From Sorghum bicolor (taxonomy: Eukaryota > Streptophyta > Magnoliopsida > Poales > Poaceae): a stretch of 64,000 nt of DNA. Location: positions 11,519,997 through 11,583,996 of the forward strand of contig NC_012871.2 of assembly GCF_000003195.3 (NCBI RefSeq), in the 5' to 3' direction. Positions 11,244 through 21,883 of this stretch are shown piece by piece. Under the pieces are notes generated by a model. That model did no database searches. It saw only the letters and a list, made by a program, of their open reading frames with translations, and had not been told where the DNA came from. Position numbers and translations under genes: made by a program. Every line of letters starts with the position of its first letter. The first letter of the stretch is position 1.

Positions 11244-11470
11244 CTCCCTCCGTTTTGAAAAGAGTGTCCTTTTTTACTTTTACACATCTTGTTTGACCAT
11301 CTGTTTTATTTAATTTTTTTGTCTAAATATCATTTATTTTGTTATGACTTATTTTATCATTAAGTATACTTTAATAATTGTTTATTTACTTTATAAGATA
11401 AATTTTGAATAAGACGAACGGTTAAATACGATGTCTGAACGTCAAAAACATCACTTTTTTAGGACGGAGG
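11244..11470. mobile_element. Stowaway MITE
   Basis: TA precedes CTCCCTCCGTTTTGAAAAGAG and the right end is aggacggagg followed by TA. The ends form the classical Stowaway TIR (CTCCCTCCGT) with its TA target duplication. The interior block tttattta...gaataagacgaacgg also occurs in the MITE at 38850-39075. Confidence 0.75.
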
Positions 11471-11659
11471 TAGCATGTAAGAAGCTAGGGAAAGTAGGCT
11501 AAATACACTCTTAATCACACAATCATATTATTAGAAACATTTTCTTATATTTTAGATGTCTTTACAAAATAAATAATATATCTCAATGTTTTTTAGAAAC
11601 AAAAGGAATAGTATAAAATATGTTTTTCCCGTTGCAACGCACGGGCACATTTGCTAGTA

Positions 11660-12335
11660 AAACAAAGAAATGAGGCCTACTAGCCAAGAATAATAGGACT
11701 AAAATAAGATGTACGATGTGATATAATATATTACATTGCAATAAAATGCTACCTATGCTGCATAACCTTTACTTGAATAACATCATTCTTTTGATGTTTT
11801 TTGAAATGAAATCTCCAATGATATGCTCACCAGCGTCCGGAGAAAAATCCAAGTCATCACTATTAATTATTGACCATCTCAGTATTTGTGTTGTCAGGAA
11901 GAGCTTCCTCAACTGCAATGTTGTGTTGTCAAGTTTGGTCAAGTTTGCTTAAGTTTGACTAAATTTATAAAAAAATATTATTACCGTTTATATCTCCAAA
12001 TAGATTTATTATAGAAATATATTCTATGATAAATCTAATAAAACCAATTTTGTATTACCAATGTTAATACCTTTTGAAATAATTTTTGTTGAAATACAAA
12101 CTATTTGACTTCTCGAAAAGCGAGAATTGCATTCTTTTCTAGATGGAGGGAGTAATAAACCTATCCATGACTCCTTACTGAGATAGGGTTAAATCCTCTA
12201 TTCTTTGTTTTTTCTTGAGCTTTTGTCAACTTGATTCAAATTTTCTGGACCGATTTGTAGAAGACATGACTTGAATCTTTGAATACTATTCCTCTAGAGA
12301 CGAAAAGATCGAAAGAACGAAATTAGAGATCGACC
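11660..12335 (-). pseudogene. hAT-derived (ZMYM1/TTF-finger-like) 5' gene fragment, copy B
   Basis: This is a direct-orientation second copy of 385-855. On the minus strand the ATG is at 12267-12265, followed by RKFESS, TGA, then QKLKKKQRIE. The TGA falls at the same codon as in copy A. Homology then jumps over a Stowaway-like insertion (11930-12152) and resumes through about 11660. A short unrelated block after 12335 marks the end of homology. Confidence 0.4.
11930..12152. mobile_element. 5'-truncated Stowaway-like MITE inside hAT fragment copy B
   Basis: This segment is absent from the otherwise homologous copy A, so it is an insertion. The right end attcttttctagatggagggag followed by TA is a Stowaway TIR. 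The left TIR is missing or decayed. Its interior (ctccaaatagatttattatag) is shared with the MITE at 38568-38792. Confidence 0.6.
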
Positions 12336-12468
12336 CCTACTCGCCGTCCTCCAGGCCACATGCTCACGAGACGACCATGAAAAAGTATGGAAACATAGAG
12401 ATTGGTCGGCCATACATTAAGTGAGTGTAAGAAGAATTAAAAAAAAGAGAAGGTGAGACATGAACAAA

Positions 12469-12710
12469 GGCCTTGTTTAATTCCCAAAAAAATTTGCAAT
12501 TTTTTCCAAATCCTCCGTCTCATCAAATCTTGTGACAAATGTATAAAGCATTAAATATAGAAAAAAATAACTTATTATACAGTTTGCCTGTAATTTATGT
12601 GACGAATGTTTTAACTCTAATTAGTCTATGATTGGACAATGTTTATCAAATACAAATAAAAGTGCTATAATGATCCATTTTATAAAAGAAAATTGGAACT
12701 AAACAAGGCC
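12469..12710. mobile_element. Tourist-like MITE
   Basis: It runs from GGCCTTGTTTAATTCCC to GGAACTAAACAAGGCC, with near-perfect inverted ends and the same interior blocks as the other copies here (gattggacaatgtttatcaaat). The flanks are A-rich on both sides (AAA / AAA), so the TSD cannot be told from chance. Confidence 0.75.
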
Positions 12711-12894
12711 AAAATAGTTGCTGGATAGGATGGGATGGGATGGTGGTGCGATCGTTCCATCACTAATTGACTCCGAACCAAACAGCACTGAAAGTGGGAT
12801 CATCCCCTCCCATCCCATTCAGCAAACACTACCTTAGGTTTCGGTTCTCATGGCTTTTTAGACCATGTTTAGGCCTTCCCACTCAAAATTTTTT

Positions 12895-13512
12895 CGTCCA
12901 TCCCATCGAATCTTTGGACACATACATGGAACATTAAATGTACATAAAAAAATAAACTAATTACACAGTTTGATTGAAAAACGTGTGACGAATCTTTTAA
13001 GCCTAGTTACTCCATGATTAGCCTTAAGTGCTACAGTAACTTACATGTGCTAATGATAGATTAATTATGCTTAATGGATTTGTCTTGTAGTTTCCTGATG
13101 AGCTATGTAATTTGTTTTTTTATTAGTTTCTAAAAACCCCTCCCGACATCCTTTCCGACACATCCGGTGTGGCACCTAAAATTTTTTTATCTCTAATCTA
13201 AACAGGCCCTTAGATTGGAGATGAAAAATTTTTAGATGTCACATCGGATATGTCAGAAGGATGTCGGGAGAGATTTTAGAAACTAATAAAAAAACAAATT
13301 ATATAGTTTGTTAGGAAACTGCAAGACAAATCTATTAAGCATAATTAATCTGTCATTAGCAAATGTGGGTTACTGTAGTACTTAAGGCCAATAATGGACT
13401 AACTAGGTTTAAAAGATTCGTCTCGCGATTTTCAACTAAACTGTGTAATTAGTTTCTTTTTTTTATCTACATTTAATATTTTATACATATGTAAAGATTC
13501 GATGGGGCGAAA
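12895..13512. repeat. Large foldback (inverted repeat), about 300-bp arms
   Basis: The left arm (about 12895-13201) and right arm (about 13211-13512) are near-perfect reverse complements around a short loop containing aacaggccc. For example, catcgaatctttgg near 12905 mirrors aaagattcgatgg near 13493, and ctctaatctaa mirrors ttagattggag at the centre. Each arm contains the body of the Tourist-like MITE family plus extra sequence (cccgacatcctttccgacacatcc). Transcripts across it would form a roughly 300-bp hairpin. It ends about 170 bp upstream of the F-box start codon. Confidence 0.8.
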
Positions 13513-13683
13513 GCTAGGCGGCCATGATGCTACAGTGCCTAACTTCGGCAGCGCTAGTGTCCTCGGCCTAGCTAGCTTGTTCCTAGTAAAATAACTTATT
13601 TCAGCGCCAGTGTCCTCGGATCCCCATTCCCCAGTCGGCGCGACCAAACACTCTAGCCACCAAACCCTAGCCACCAACCAACC

Positions 13684-16600
13684 ATGCTTCCCCCTGGCGA
13701 ATCTCAGCAGCCGCCGCCGCCGCCGCCACCGCCGGCGGAGCGTGCGGTCGACCTGCTGCGCGACCTCCCGACGGAACTCCTCGACAAGATCCTCGCCGGC
13801 CTGCCCGCGCGCGACGTGGTCCGCACGTCCGTGCTGTCGCCGCCATGGGAGCGCCGCTGGGAGTCCGTGGCAGGCCTCGACATCCAGCTCCACGGCGTCA
13901 GCGACGATACCGGCGCCCGGGGCTCCGTTGCGAATAACTTCATCAACAGGTTCCTGGCCGGCGTCCCCGTCCACGACGACAATAGCGGCGCCTGGTGGGG
14001 CTCCGCTGCCCGCTTCCTCGAGAACTGCGCGGGCCCCGTCGGCCGCGTCAGCATCCGCGGCGTGCCGCTGAGCGTCTACCTCCGCGCCGACGACTGGGTG
14101 CGCGCCGTCGCCGGGAAGAGCCCGCGCTCGCTGTCCCTGGCGCTCCCGCTGCCCACGCCGCTGCCGTCGCTCTTCGACTGCAACCCCGCCAGGCTATCAG
14201 AGCTGGAGCTGCGCTGCTGTTCGATCGCTGCGCCGCCGGCCGGCTTCGCGGGTTTCCAGAGGCTAAGCAAGCTCGATCTGGACGACGTGGTGTTCACGGG
14301 TGGGAACGCGTGGGCGCAGCTGGAGGCCATGATCTCGGCGGCTGCGCCGACGCTCGTGGAGCTCCGCCTGCAGAACATTGCCTTCTTCCCCAACGCCGAC
14401 TTCGGGTTCGTCGTCCCAGGCGGGTGGGTGATCCAGGCGCCCAGGCTCCGGCGGCTGGTGCTGTGCCTGAGGATCCGTCGCGCTGGCCTCTGGGAGCTTG
14501 GGCCGCTGCCCAACCTGGAGTTAGCGAGAATCTTCCTCAACGACTCGGCAGAGAATAGAGACTATGTCAAGATGTTCACGGCCATTTCCAACGTCAGGGA
14601 TCTTCACATCGGCAACTTTCGCATCCGCAGACAGGTTCTTTTTGAGAGTGCATCTCTTTTGCATACACACAGGCTTAAGTGAAATTCGAGGAGACATGAA
14701 CATATAGTTGCACAAAATGACATGGACAATAATCAAGCCATAAACATATATATAGTCATATAAACGCTGTTTAAATCGCATCAAAAGTTTCCCTCACATG
14801 CTAGTCATATATAAACGTTGTTTAAAAAGCACTAAAATTTCCCTCCTCACATGCATGCTAGCCCATTTCATGCCCACCCAAACTTTCATGTTTATCGTCT
14901 AATCGGCCATTTCGACATCTGTTTTGATGTTTACGCCCACCGTTTCAATGACTTTTTTTTACTAGTTTGACCATTTAGACATGTCTAGCGTTTAAATATT
15001 TTTTCTCATGGTCATGTTGTGTGACAAAAAAATCCCAGCATATATTTTAAAAATAAATTAATAAAATGCATTGGGAGACGCTTGTCACTCTGATGGCCGG
15101 CGCCAACACGTGGTACTCGAGGCGTGTATGTTCTATAGCGGCTCGGTAAGTCCACCTCGAGAACCAGCGAGGAAGAAGTACGTCATCCCTCGAAGGAGCC
15201 CGGTGGTGCAGGTGATGGGCGACGCTGGAACGTCAGGTGGCGCGGAGCGTGTTCGGGAGAGCTCGCTCATGTGGCCGATGCTTACTAGATCAAACTACTC
15301 GGAGTGGGCGATGCTTTTGCAATGCAACTTTGAGACGCTAGAGATATAGGACACCATCGATCCAGGTGGTGACAACGTGAAGAGTCATCCGTGACTGTGT
15401 CAAGAAAGGAAGGAGGAGGCTCATCGTGCTCAGACAGATGTTGAGCCCTCGCTCCTGCTCACCATGGTGAACGCCATGTGCGTGTGCACGCGGACGGAAC
15501 GTCAAGCTGGACCAAGAAGGCACAAGCCAAGTTGTGCATCTCAATAAGAAGAGGGTGTTTCTAGCTGATTGTGATGATGCTCAGGACGTTTGGGTGCTGG
15601 ACATAGGAGCCAACTATCACATGACGGGGAGAAGGGATGCTCTCGCGTCATTGGACAAGTCCGTTGGCAGCACAGTGCATTTTGGTGATGGATCGCTTGT
15701 TGAGATCGAGGGCATCGGGTCTGTAATGCTCCAAACCAGGAATCGAGGTCACAAGGTGCTTATTAAAGTCTATTATATACCAAAGTTGAAAAGCAATATC
15801 ATTAGTATTGGCCAACTTGAGGAGGGAGGCTGTAAGATTGTGATTGAAGATGGGTTCTGTGAAGTGTTTGATGGCGAGCGCTTTCTGCTGGCTCGGGCTC
15901 CCTGCGTCAAGAACCGTCTGTATCTGTTGACTATACAGTTTGTTGCTCCAGTTTGTCTGATGGCTAAAGGAGATGATGTTGCTTGGGTATGGCATGGTCG
16001 CTACGGCCACTTAAACTTTCGAGCGCTCCGAGAGCTCGGGAAGAAGAAGATGGTGGACGGCCTACCGGCGATAGACAAGGTAGAAGAATTCTGTGATGCC
16101 TGTGCTCTTGGGAAACAACAGCGAAGCACGTTTTCTCGTGTTGCAAATTACAGAGCTGACTTGCGTGGTCAGATCAGATCAATAACCCCAGGTGGAAAAA
16201 GTTACTTTCTATTGATTGTGGACGACTATAGTCGGTTCATGTGGGTAGAGCTCCTAGAAACAAAAGATGAAGCTTTCAGGTGTTTTAAACGGGTGAAGAC
16301 GCTTGCTGAGACTGAGCGCAGCTGCAAATTGCGTGCGTTCCATAGTGGCCGAGGTGGAGAGTTCAATTCCATCGAGTTCAGGGAGTACTGTGATGAGCAA
16401 GGTATGAAGCACTTCACCACTAAACCATATACTCCACAACAAAATGGTGTTGTTGAACGTAGGAACCGCACTGCGGTGGAGATGGCGAGGTGTTTACTGA
16501 AAAGCAAAGGTGTTCCAGAAGAGTTTTGGGGAGAAGCAGTGTCAACCACAGTTTACCTGTTGAACCGAGCCCCAACAAAGAGTCTACAGGGAAGGACCCC

Positions 16601-19600
16601 ATATGAAGCATGGCACAATAGGAAGCCCAATGCACAACATCTTCGTACATTTGGATGTGTGGTGCATGTCAAGAAGCTTGGACCTGGAGATACTAAACTG
16701 TTTGACAGATCGATACCGATGGTGTTGATGATAGGCTATGAAGCAGAGACTAAAGGCTATCGTGTGTATGATCTGGTGGCTAAGAGACTTCACATATCAT
16801 GGGATGTGATCTTTGAGGAGAATCGGGGTTGGAACTGAAATCAGGATCAGTCCAGCCCGGTTTCGTCAGTTATTGATGTGGAGTATTACTCTATTGTCGG
16901 AAACTCGTCAGACAATAGTGATTCAAAGAATTCAGGAGGGGCATCAGAACCTGTCTTCTCTAAACCACAGTCGCCCAACCAAGGTCTGGGTGGTGGATCC
17001 CATCATTCTACTCCACAACATACTCCACAAACTCCTATTGCACAAGAGATTGAGTTTGCGACACCACTTACTGGAGAATGGGCTAGTTCAGAAGGAGTCC
17101 CCATGAGATTTAGAACAGTTGAGAACTTGTTGGACACTACTGAAGAGATTAGCAATTTCGAGTATAGTGGTGTGTGTTTCCTTGCTGCAGAAGAAGCGAG
17201 GAATGTTGAGGAATCATTATATTAGCAGAAAGGTGTTGGAGAGACGCTATGTTTGCAGAGATGGATTCCATCCAGGGAAACAAGACTTGGGAGCTGTTAG
17301 ATTTACCCCATGGACATCGAGCTATTGGTATGAAGTGGGTCTTCAAGGTGAAGAAGGATCCAGCAGGCAATATTGTGAAGCACAAAGCTCGGTTGGTTGC
17401 AAAAGGGTATGCACAGCGTGAGGGGGTGGATTTCGATGAGGTTTTTGCGCTAGTAGCAAGAATTGAGACAGTGAGGCTGTTGATAGCTTTGGCTTCTAGG
17501 GTTGGATGGTGCCTCACATGGATGCCAAGTCGGCATTTTTGAATGGTGAACTGTTGGAGGAGGTTTATGTGCAACAACCTCCTAGATTTGTTGTCAAGGA
17601 CAGCAGTGATACAGTACTCAGGCTGAAGAAAGCTTTGTATGGGGTGCGTCAGGCTCCGAGGGCATGGAATGCCAAGTTGGATAGTGAACTGTTGAAGCTT
17701 GGTTTCATCAAGAACCCACTAGAGCATGCTGTTTATAAAAGATCAGATCAGAATGGCTATTTGCTGGTGGGTGTGTATGTTGATGATTTGATCATCACGG
17801 GTTCCAGTGAAACAAGTATTATAGTGTTAAGGAGATGATGGGGCGGTTCAGTATGAGTGACTTGGGACTGCTGAGTTATTACTTGGGTGTACAGGTCAAT
17901 CAGAACACTGGTGTGACTACAGTGTGCCAAAGCACATATGCTTTGAAGATCCTAGAGTGTACAACAGAACACAGCATGCAGATATCTTGACGAAGGCACT
18001 TGGACATGTCAGGTTTCAGGAGCTTCGGCAGCAGCTGGGCGTTGTGCAGGTGCGGCAGGATTAGGGGGTGAAATGTTGAGCTTAATCCTGAGCACGAGCA
18101 GCGTCATCATGTATCTTAGTATAGTTGCATTGGCATGTTTGGTTAGATAAACATTAGATGTGTCCGTTGTGTGTACGCCAGAGTCGTGCTGCATTCACGG
18201 TGCGGCGTGTAGACTCTTCGCCACACGCATCTGATAAAATATTCCCGCGCTTGAGGTGGGCACGACGCAGCATGCGCGGGCGTGGCGGGGAAGGATCGGG
18301 AGATCATTGTAAACACCGAGTCTATAAATAGAAAGGCATCAACCCTAGGCAGAGCCGCGATCTGTGGCCGAAAACACATCTACTTCTCGTGTTCATCCGT
18401 TCTTGCAACGTAGTAGAGTGAGTAATAGATCACCGGACTTCGTAGATCAACGTCGTGCTTCACTACTACAGAAACGAACTTCCGTGACATTGCTATTGTT
18501 CACTCTGTAGCGGGCGTTTTTTTTGCCCGATGCGGTAATTCCATTTTTCGCAGCGGGCACAGGCGCCCGCCACGGTGAGGCCACAATTAACCGTGACCTT
18601 TCATTCGTGGCGGACGCCAATGTCTGCTGAGGTAAACGTAAAGTGTAGTAGTGCTTGTCACTCCGACAGCCGGCGCCAACACAAATCATTGCTGTTCAAC
18701 ACCGATTGTCTAAACCAAGAAGGCAAAGTATAATAACATATAACTTATGATGCAAACAAACAATAGTCTAAAATATAACAACATATGTGTGGCGGTTATC
18801 TTTGGATTTGTGTTGTGAGATTCACCAGCAGGGCACATAGTAATAACTAGTTTAGATAGTATAGATGAGACTAATCCCCAATCTCTGCTAGAAACATCAT
18901 CAAACATGTTGGGGAACAGGAAAGTTTCTATGTGGTCACCATGAGACGCAGTCATAATTTGTTCCAACAACGCATTTACTAAAATGCATGTTGTGCTAAT
19001 TATATACATTCAGTCTTCTGTTAATTCTCCAAATTTTCTTCTCAAAGGTGTCCCCAGCATTCATGTGTAGTTTATTAGTACATCCATATGAACATTGATG
19101 AGAGTCGTGAGAGGTTCTTTTCACATAATTTATTACTACTTACTGTTAATTATCTGGCTATGATTCAATTATTTTAAGAAAAATAGGCTAAAATTTTCAT
19201 AATGAAAGTCTATGCAAATGTAAAATCAACAAATTGACTCTTTGTTGTGTCCTCTGTCATCTTCTAGAGCTGGCATAATAGAATGTAAAACAGAACAAAT
19301 CTCTTATCTTTAATGTAGAAAAAAATTACATAATGTTTAACTCATGTTTTCAGAGTCCCTAGCTGTTCATTATCCTTTGGAGCCTACTTATAACAGTTGT
19401 GCATGTACATATTCTGGCATCTATCATCCCTGATATATGTGTACACAGAATTACAAAAAACAGAACCTGCATAATTCTGATGTTCATATGTCACATGTTC
19501 TTGTTCAAAAGATTGAATATATCATTATTAGGTCACTATAACATGACATTGAAATGATGTTACATAACAAAAGGCTATTATGATTTTCAGGCAGCCGCAA

Positions 19601-19846
19601 TGAACATATTCCATGATCTTTTGGGGAGTTTCAAAAATCTAAGGATTTTAAGAGTGGATGGAAACTTTAATGAATCTCTAACAGATCAGCTACTCACCCT
19701 TTCTCCATCCTTTGAAACTATTGAAATTAAGGTAAATTTATAGATGATATCTTATTGTCGCCACTATTTGATATTTTATGTTAATTCAATCGCTAGCTTG
19801 AAGACATTCTAAATATACTTACATGGTTTTCTAGAGATGGTACTGA
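13684..19846 (+). CDS. F-box/LRR-like protein, tandem paralogue 1 (3 exons)
   Basis: Exon 1 is 13684-14634 (317 codons, donor CAG|gttctt), exon 2 is 19591-19731 (47 codons, between ttttcag and gtaaat), and exon 3 starts at 19835 and reaches TGA at 19844-19846. All splice junctions are phase 0. After a Pro-rich start (residues 8-18), an F-box at about residues 26-60 begins [20 protein letters not shown] and ends PPWERRW. Leu-rich segments ([20 protein letters not shown]) follow, as in plant F-box/FBD/LRR proteins. Such proteins bind SKP1 and give an SCF ubiquitin ligase its target choice. Exon 3 adds only three residues before the stop, and the C-terminal FBD is absent. Intron 1 is about 5 kb because of a Copia insertion. 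ATG context and the paralogue's identical start (MLPPGESQ) support the start. Expression is unproven, and it may be decaying. Confidence 0.7.
14635..15079 (+). other. Intron 1 of F-box paralogue 1, 5' part
   Basis: Non-coding, and clearly related to 30700-30960 in intron 1 of paralogue 2 (shared phrases such as tgaccattta, cccaccgtttcaatgac versus ataaccaccgtttaaac). This shows that the duplication included introns. No RNA gene is recognised in it. Confidence 0.6.
15150..15533 (+). pseudogene. Copia gag remnant
   Basis: The frame ending at 15349 contains [13 protein letters not shown], the typical start of Copia gag (DUF4219-like). It stops at TAG after LEI. The following 180 bp carry scattered gag-like codons with stops, then join the protease frame near 15510. 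The nucleocapsid zinc knuckle is missing, so a large internal deletion removed most of gag. Confidence 0.65.
15534..16838 (+). pseudogene. Copia protease-integrase region, catalytically damaged
   Basis: An open frame of 434 codons. Protease: [14 protein letters not shown] near residue 20, where the usual DSGA/DTGA active site reads DIGA. GAG-pre-integrase: [10 protein letters not shown] with CDAC downstream, giving the H-H-C-C zinc site. Integrase core: first Asp in LIVDDYSRF, and Glu in [13 protein letters not shown]. The second Asp, normally in a TDRGGEF-like motif, is replaced (HSGRGGEF). The frame ends at TGA just before the acidic linker. It is the middle third of the polyprotein and is not in frame with the reverse transcriptase. 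Confidence 0.85.
16878..17838 (+). pseudogene. Copia linker and reverse transcriptase (RVT_2), frameshifted
   Basis: A Ser/Pro/Gln-rich linker (16878-17225) ends at TAG. The RVT_2 domain starts in the frame at 17249 ([35 protein letters not shown]), shifts frame near 17505, and continues at 17506-17838 with [24 protein letters not shown] and the catalytic YVDDL at about 17780. A further frame change near 17820 joins the short segment [13 protein letters not shown]. Confidence 0.85.
17839..18064 (+). pseudogene. Copia RNase H remnant with internal deletion
   Basis: After [14 protein letters not shown] the sequence jumps from YALKILE to the extreme C-terminal phrase [11 protein letters not shown] and then stops at TAG (18062-18064). 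The central RNase H domain, including its acidic catalytic residues, is missing, so several hundred bp were deleted at about 17955. Confidence 0.75.
18322..18330 (+). promoter_or_regulatory. TATA box in Copia LTR
   Basis: CTATAAATA within gagtCTATAAATAGAAAGG in the 3' LTR, about 350 bp from the LTR start, is the usual plant LTR promoter arrangement. Activity is not known. Confidence 0.6.
18461..18653. mobile_element. 193-bp CACTA MITE in the Copia LTR
   Basis: It starts CACTACTACAGAAAC and ends GTGTAGTAGTG, with CACTA-type inverted ends. It is flanked by CTT on both sides (18458-18460 and 18654-18656), the 3-bp duplication typical of CACTA elements. The interior has short subterminal repeats (gcgggc, gcccgcc, accgtgacc). 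It has no coding capacity. Confidence 0.9.
18682..19590 (+). other. Intron 1 of F-box paralogue 1, 3' part
   Basis: Non-coding. It aligns by eye with 31442-33200 of paralogue 2 (ttgttgttcaacacc, aaaccaagaaggcaaag, attatcctttgga), apart from the LINE found only in the latter. It ends with an acceptor tgattttcag shared by both genes. Confidence 0.65.
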
Positions 19847-20092
19847 TCAAAGTCCAGAAAATAGAGGAATACACATTCCCAGTGTGGCATCAGGAGCTAT
19901 GAAGAATTTGAAATAATGTTGCATTTCCAAAAAATATATAGGAAGTCTTCTTCAGAGGCATCAAGAGCTGAAAGAATTTTAAAGAATGTTGCAAGTATAG
20001 CGCATGTCAGCTTTAAGCATGTGGAGCTTCTTTTACTTCTATGTTGTTATCAATTGGAAATTATAAATGTCATGTTGTACTTCTGTCTATGA
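19847..20092 (+). other. Conserved former coding tail of F-box paralogue 1
   Basis: After the TGA at 19844 and a TAG at 19862 the same frame stays open for about 75 codons to TGA at 20090-20092. It shares a pattern FKH-ELL-C-YQLE with the equivalent frame downstream of paralogue 2's stop (33497-33652). I read this as an ancestral C-terminus now cut off, although 3' UTR homology alone could also explain part of it. Confidence 0.45.
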
Positions 20093-20900
20093 TACTAGTA
20101 CTTTGAGATAAGTTATGGGATTTATATAACTAATAAGTTTCTTTTATGTTGAAAACATAGTTGCTTGGTTGGCTGGTTGCCAATGTTTTGGGACATCAAC
20201 AATTCAGTTAATGGCTTTAATTTCTAGTGCTTCATGTTGTGCTGGAACATCTTTTTTTGTATGCCTTTATATATGTGGTATGTATTGAGTAAAGGCTTTG
20301 TTCCTCCAGTTTACTAAAAATTAAATTATACAATATTGATAGATTTTGTGATAATGGATAAAAATAATAGTTTTTGTAAGTCCAAGAAAAAGAGTATTAG
20401 TAGGCAAATAATTTGGTGACTTCTTTGGTAAATTGGAGGCCATGAAAATGTTTAACATTGTAACATATGGCTAATAAATATTACACATTGTAAAAGAGAT
20501 GCCTGCTGGCTTGCTTAGGTATGGCTTCTTATTTTATAGGGCCATCCTTTTCGTTGTTGTCTCTGATGACAGTACTACCTAAAACAGGGCAGCTATTCTT
20601 TTCATTGGAAATCCAAACTGCGTATTTTAATGTCACCTCAGCCCTTCCAATACTTTCTTTCTCTCTTGCACAACCTCATCTGAATCTTGTCTTTTTTCTA
20701 TTTCTTTTCCTGACTTCCTCAATCTACACAACACCACAGCAGGCAAAGGAATGGTCGATACGGCCTATGCCAGCCTTGCTCGCAACAAAGGGCTTGACCA
20801 GTGAGCTGTCCTAAGCTCACAAAACCCATGGGGCTGGTCAAAGCTTGGTCAGAGATAGCCCAAAAAGCTATGCAGGGTCAGGTAGGGAGGAGGAGGAGAT
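20093..20900 (+). other. 3' flank of F-box paralogue 1, duplicated
   Basis: Non-coding sequence homologous to about 33650-34370. Shared phrases include ttggttggctggttgcca / ttggttggctagttgcca, cagcccttccaatactttc and tggtcagagatagcccaa. The shared tract sets the right edge of the segmental duplication near 20870. The 97-codon ORF here (20521-20814) is not conserved in the other copy. Confidence 0.6.
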
Positions 20901-21883
20901 AAGGGTAGGTTTCTACATGCTTTGGTTTTGGGTCTTGTTGTGACGAGTATATCCCCATATAGGATGGAAAATATATTAAGGGACGTCTTGGGCTGGTGAG
21001 TGTTCCTTTCGCAGTGGCTGAGCCTTTGCCCGTCAGAGCATAATTATAAAGACAAATATTTCTTGGTAAGTGTATCCATTGATCTCTCTCTTTGGGGTTC
21101 ACTGGGGTTTGAGTGCCCCTTTTATATGGTAGGGTTACACACATGTACATGTACACAATTGCCCTTGCCTGGTGGGGAATATCCTCTCTAATGTTCTCCT
21201 TTTTAAAGAGTACAACATTTCAAACTTTTACATGTTCATCAATTGCCTCTCTAGATGGGCCAATGTCCAGCCACAATACTAGCCTGTGGGGCTGTCTAGC
21301 CTGTTCTAGGGGTCTTCGATGCGGAGGTGGCCTCCTGCGTCCCCTCAGCGGCCCACTTGGATTGATTGCCGAAGTTTCCTTGTAGGCTCATCGTCTGCCG
21401 ACATTGACTACTTGGCCTACCAGACCTTTGGATTGGAGGCCGACATTGACTAACTTATGCATGCATTATGAGTGGCAGAATGGAGTGAAGCATATTCAAC
21501 GATGAGAGGAAGGATGCACAATTTTCCTGGTGCACCTTCATTCTGATGCTGCACTCGCATGGGCAAGAGATACATGGTCCAGATCTCATACGCTCAGCAT
21601 AACTAGTGGAGTAACAATTGGTATCAAAATTAGTTTTACATCAGGGTGCAGAGGGTCAGTTTCAAGGACGAGAATAACACTGACTGTTTTAGGTACCCGC
21701 TTGCTTCGAAGATGAAGAACCTCATTGCTTATAGTCACGTGGTCACTGAGAAGAGCCCTGACCGTAGGGTTTGCGAGAAGGAGTCTGCTTCAGCAGCGGC
21801 CATGATTTAGTTGAAGAGTTCGTTGTTGTTGGTGTCTGGCCCCTTGGTTCATATAATTGGAAAGAGTTTACATTTACAAATGT
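20901..21883. other. No recognisable gene
   Basis: Several 60-90-codon ORFs on both strands show no motif, conserved neighbour or splice context. No TIRs were found. Confidence 0.4.

Larger units (their letters stand above)
15080..18681 (+). mobile_element. Decayed Ty1-Copia retrotransposon inside F-box intron 1
   Basis: The 3' LTR starts TGTTGAGC at 18074, after a purine tract ttagggggtgaaa, and ends CAACA at 18681. The 5' LTR survives only as its last 29 bp (15080-15108), matching 18653-18681. A primer-site-like TGGTACTCGAGGC follows at 15111. Between them, in Copia order, lie fragments of gag, protease, integrase, reverse transcriptase and the tail of RNase H. Most of gag and most of RNase H are deleted. 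The intron sequence of the F-box gene resumes at 18682, matching 31442 in the paralogue. Confidence 0.85.
18074..18681 (+). repeat. 3' LTR of the Copia element, interrupted by a MITE
   Basis: It runs from TGTTGAGC to CCAACA. Excluding the 193-bp MITE plus its 3-bp duplication it is about 412 bp. It has a TATA box at 18322-18330 and a likely transcript start in the gaaaggcatc region. The TATA box lies in an F-box intron and could drive sense transcription into exons 2 and 3. Confidence 0.8.

Noticed and set aside
13432..14558. Minus-strand and alternative-frame ORFs over F-box exon 1
   Set aside because: High-GC codon composition leaves several frames open. Only the 13684 frame has an F-box, and it is conserved in the paralogue.
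15648..16650. Minus-strand ORFs across the Copia integrase
   Set aside because: Antisense shadows of the polyprotein.
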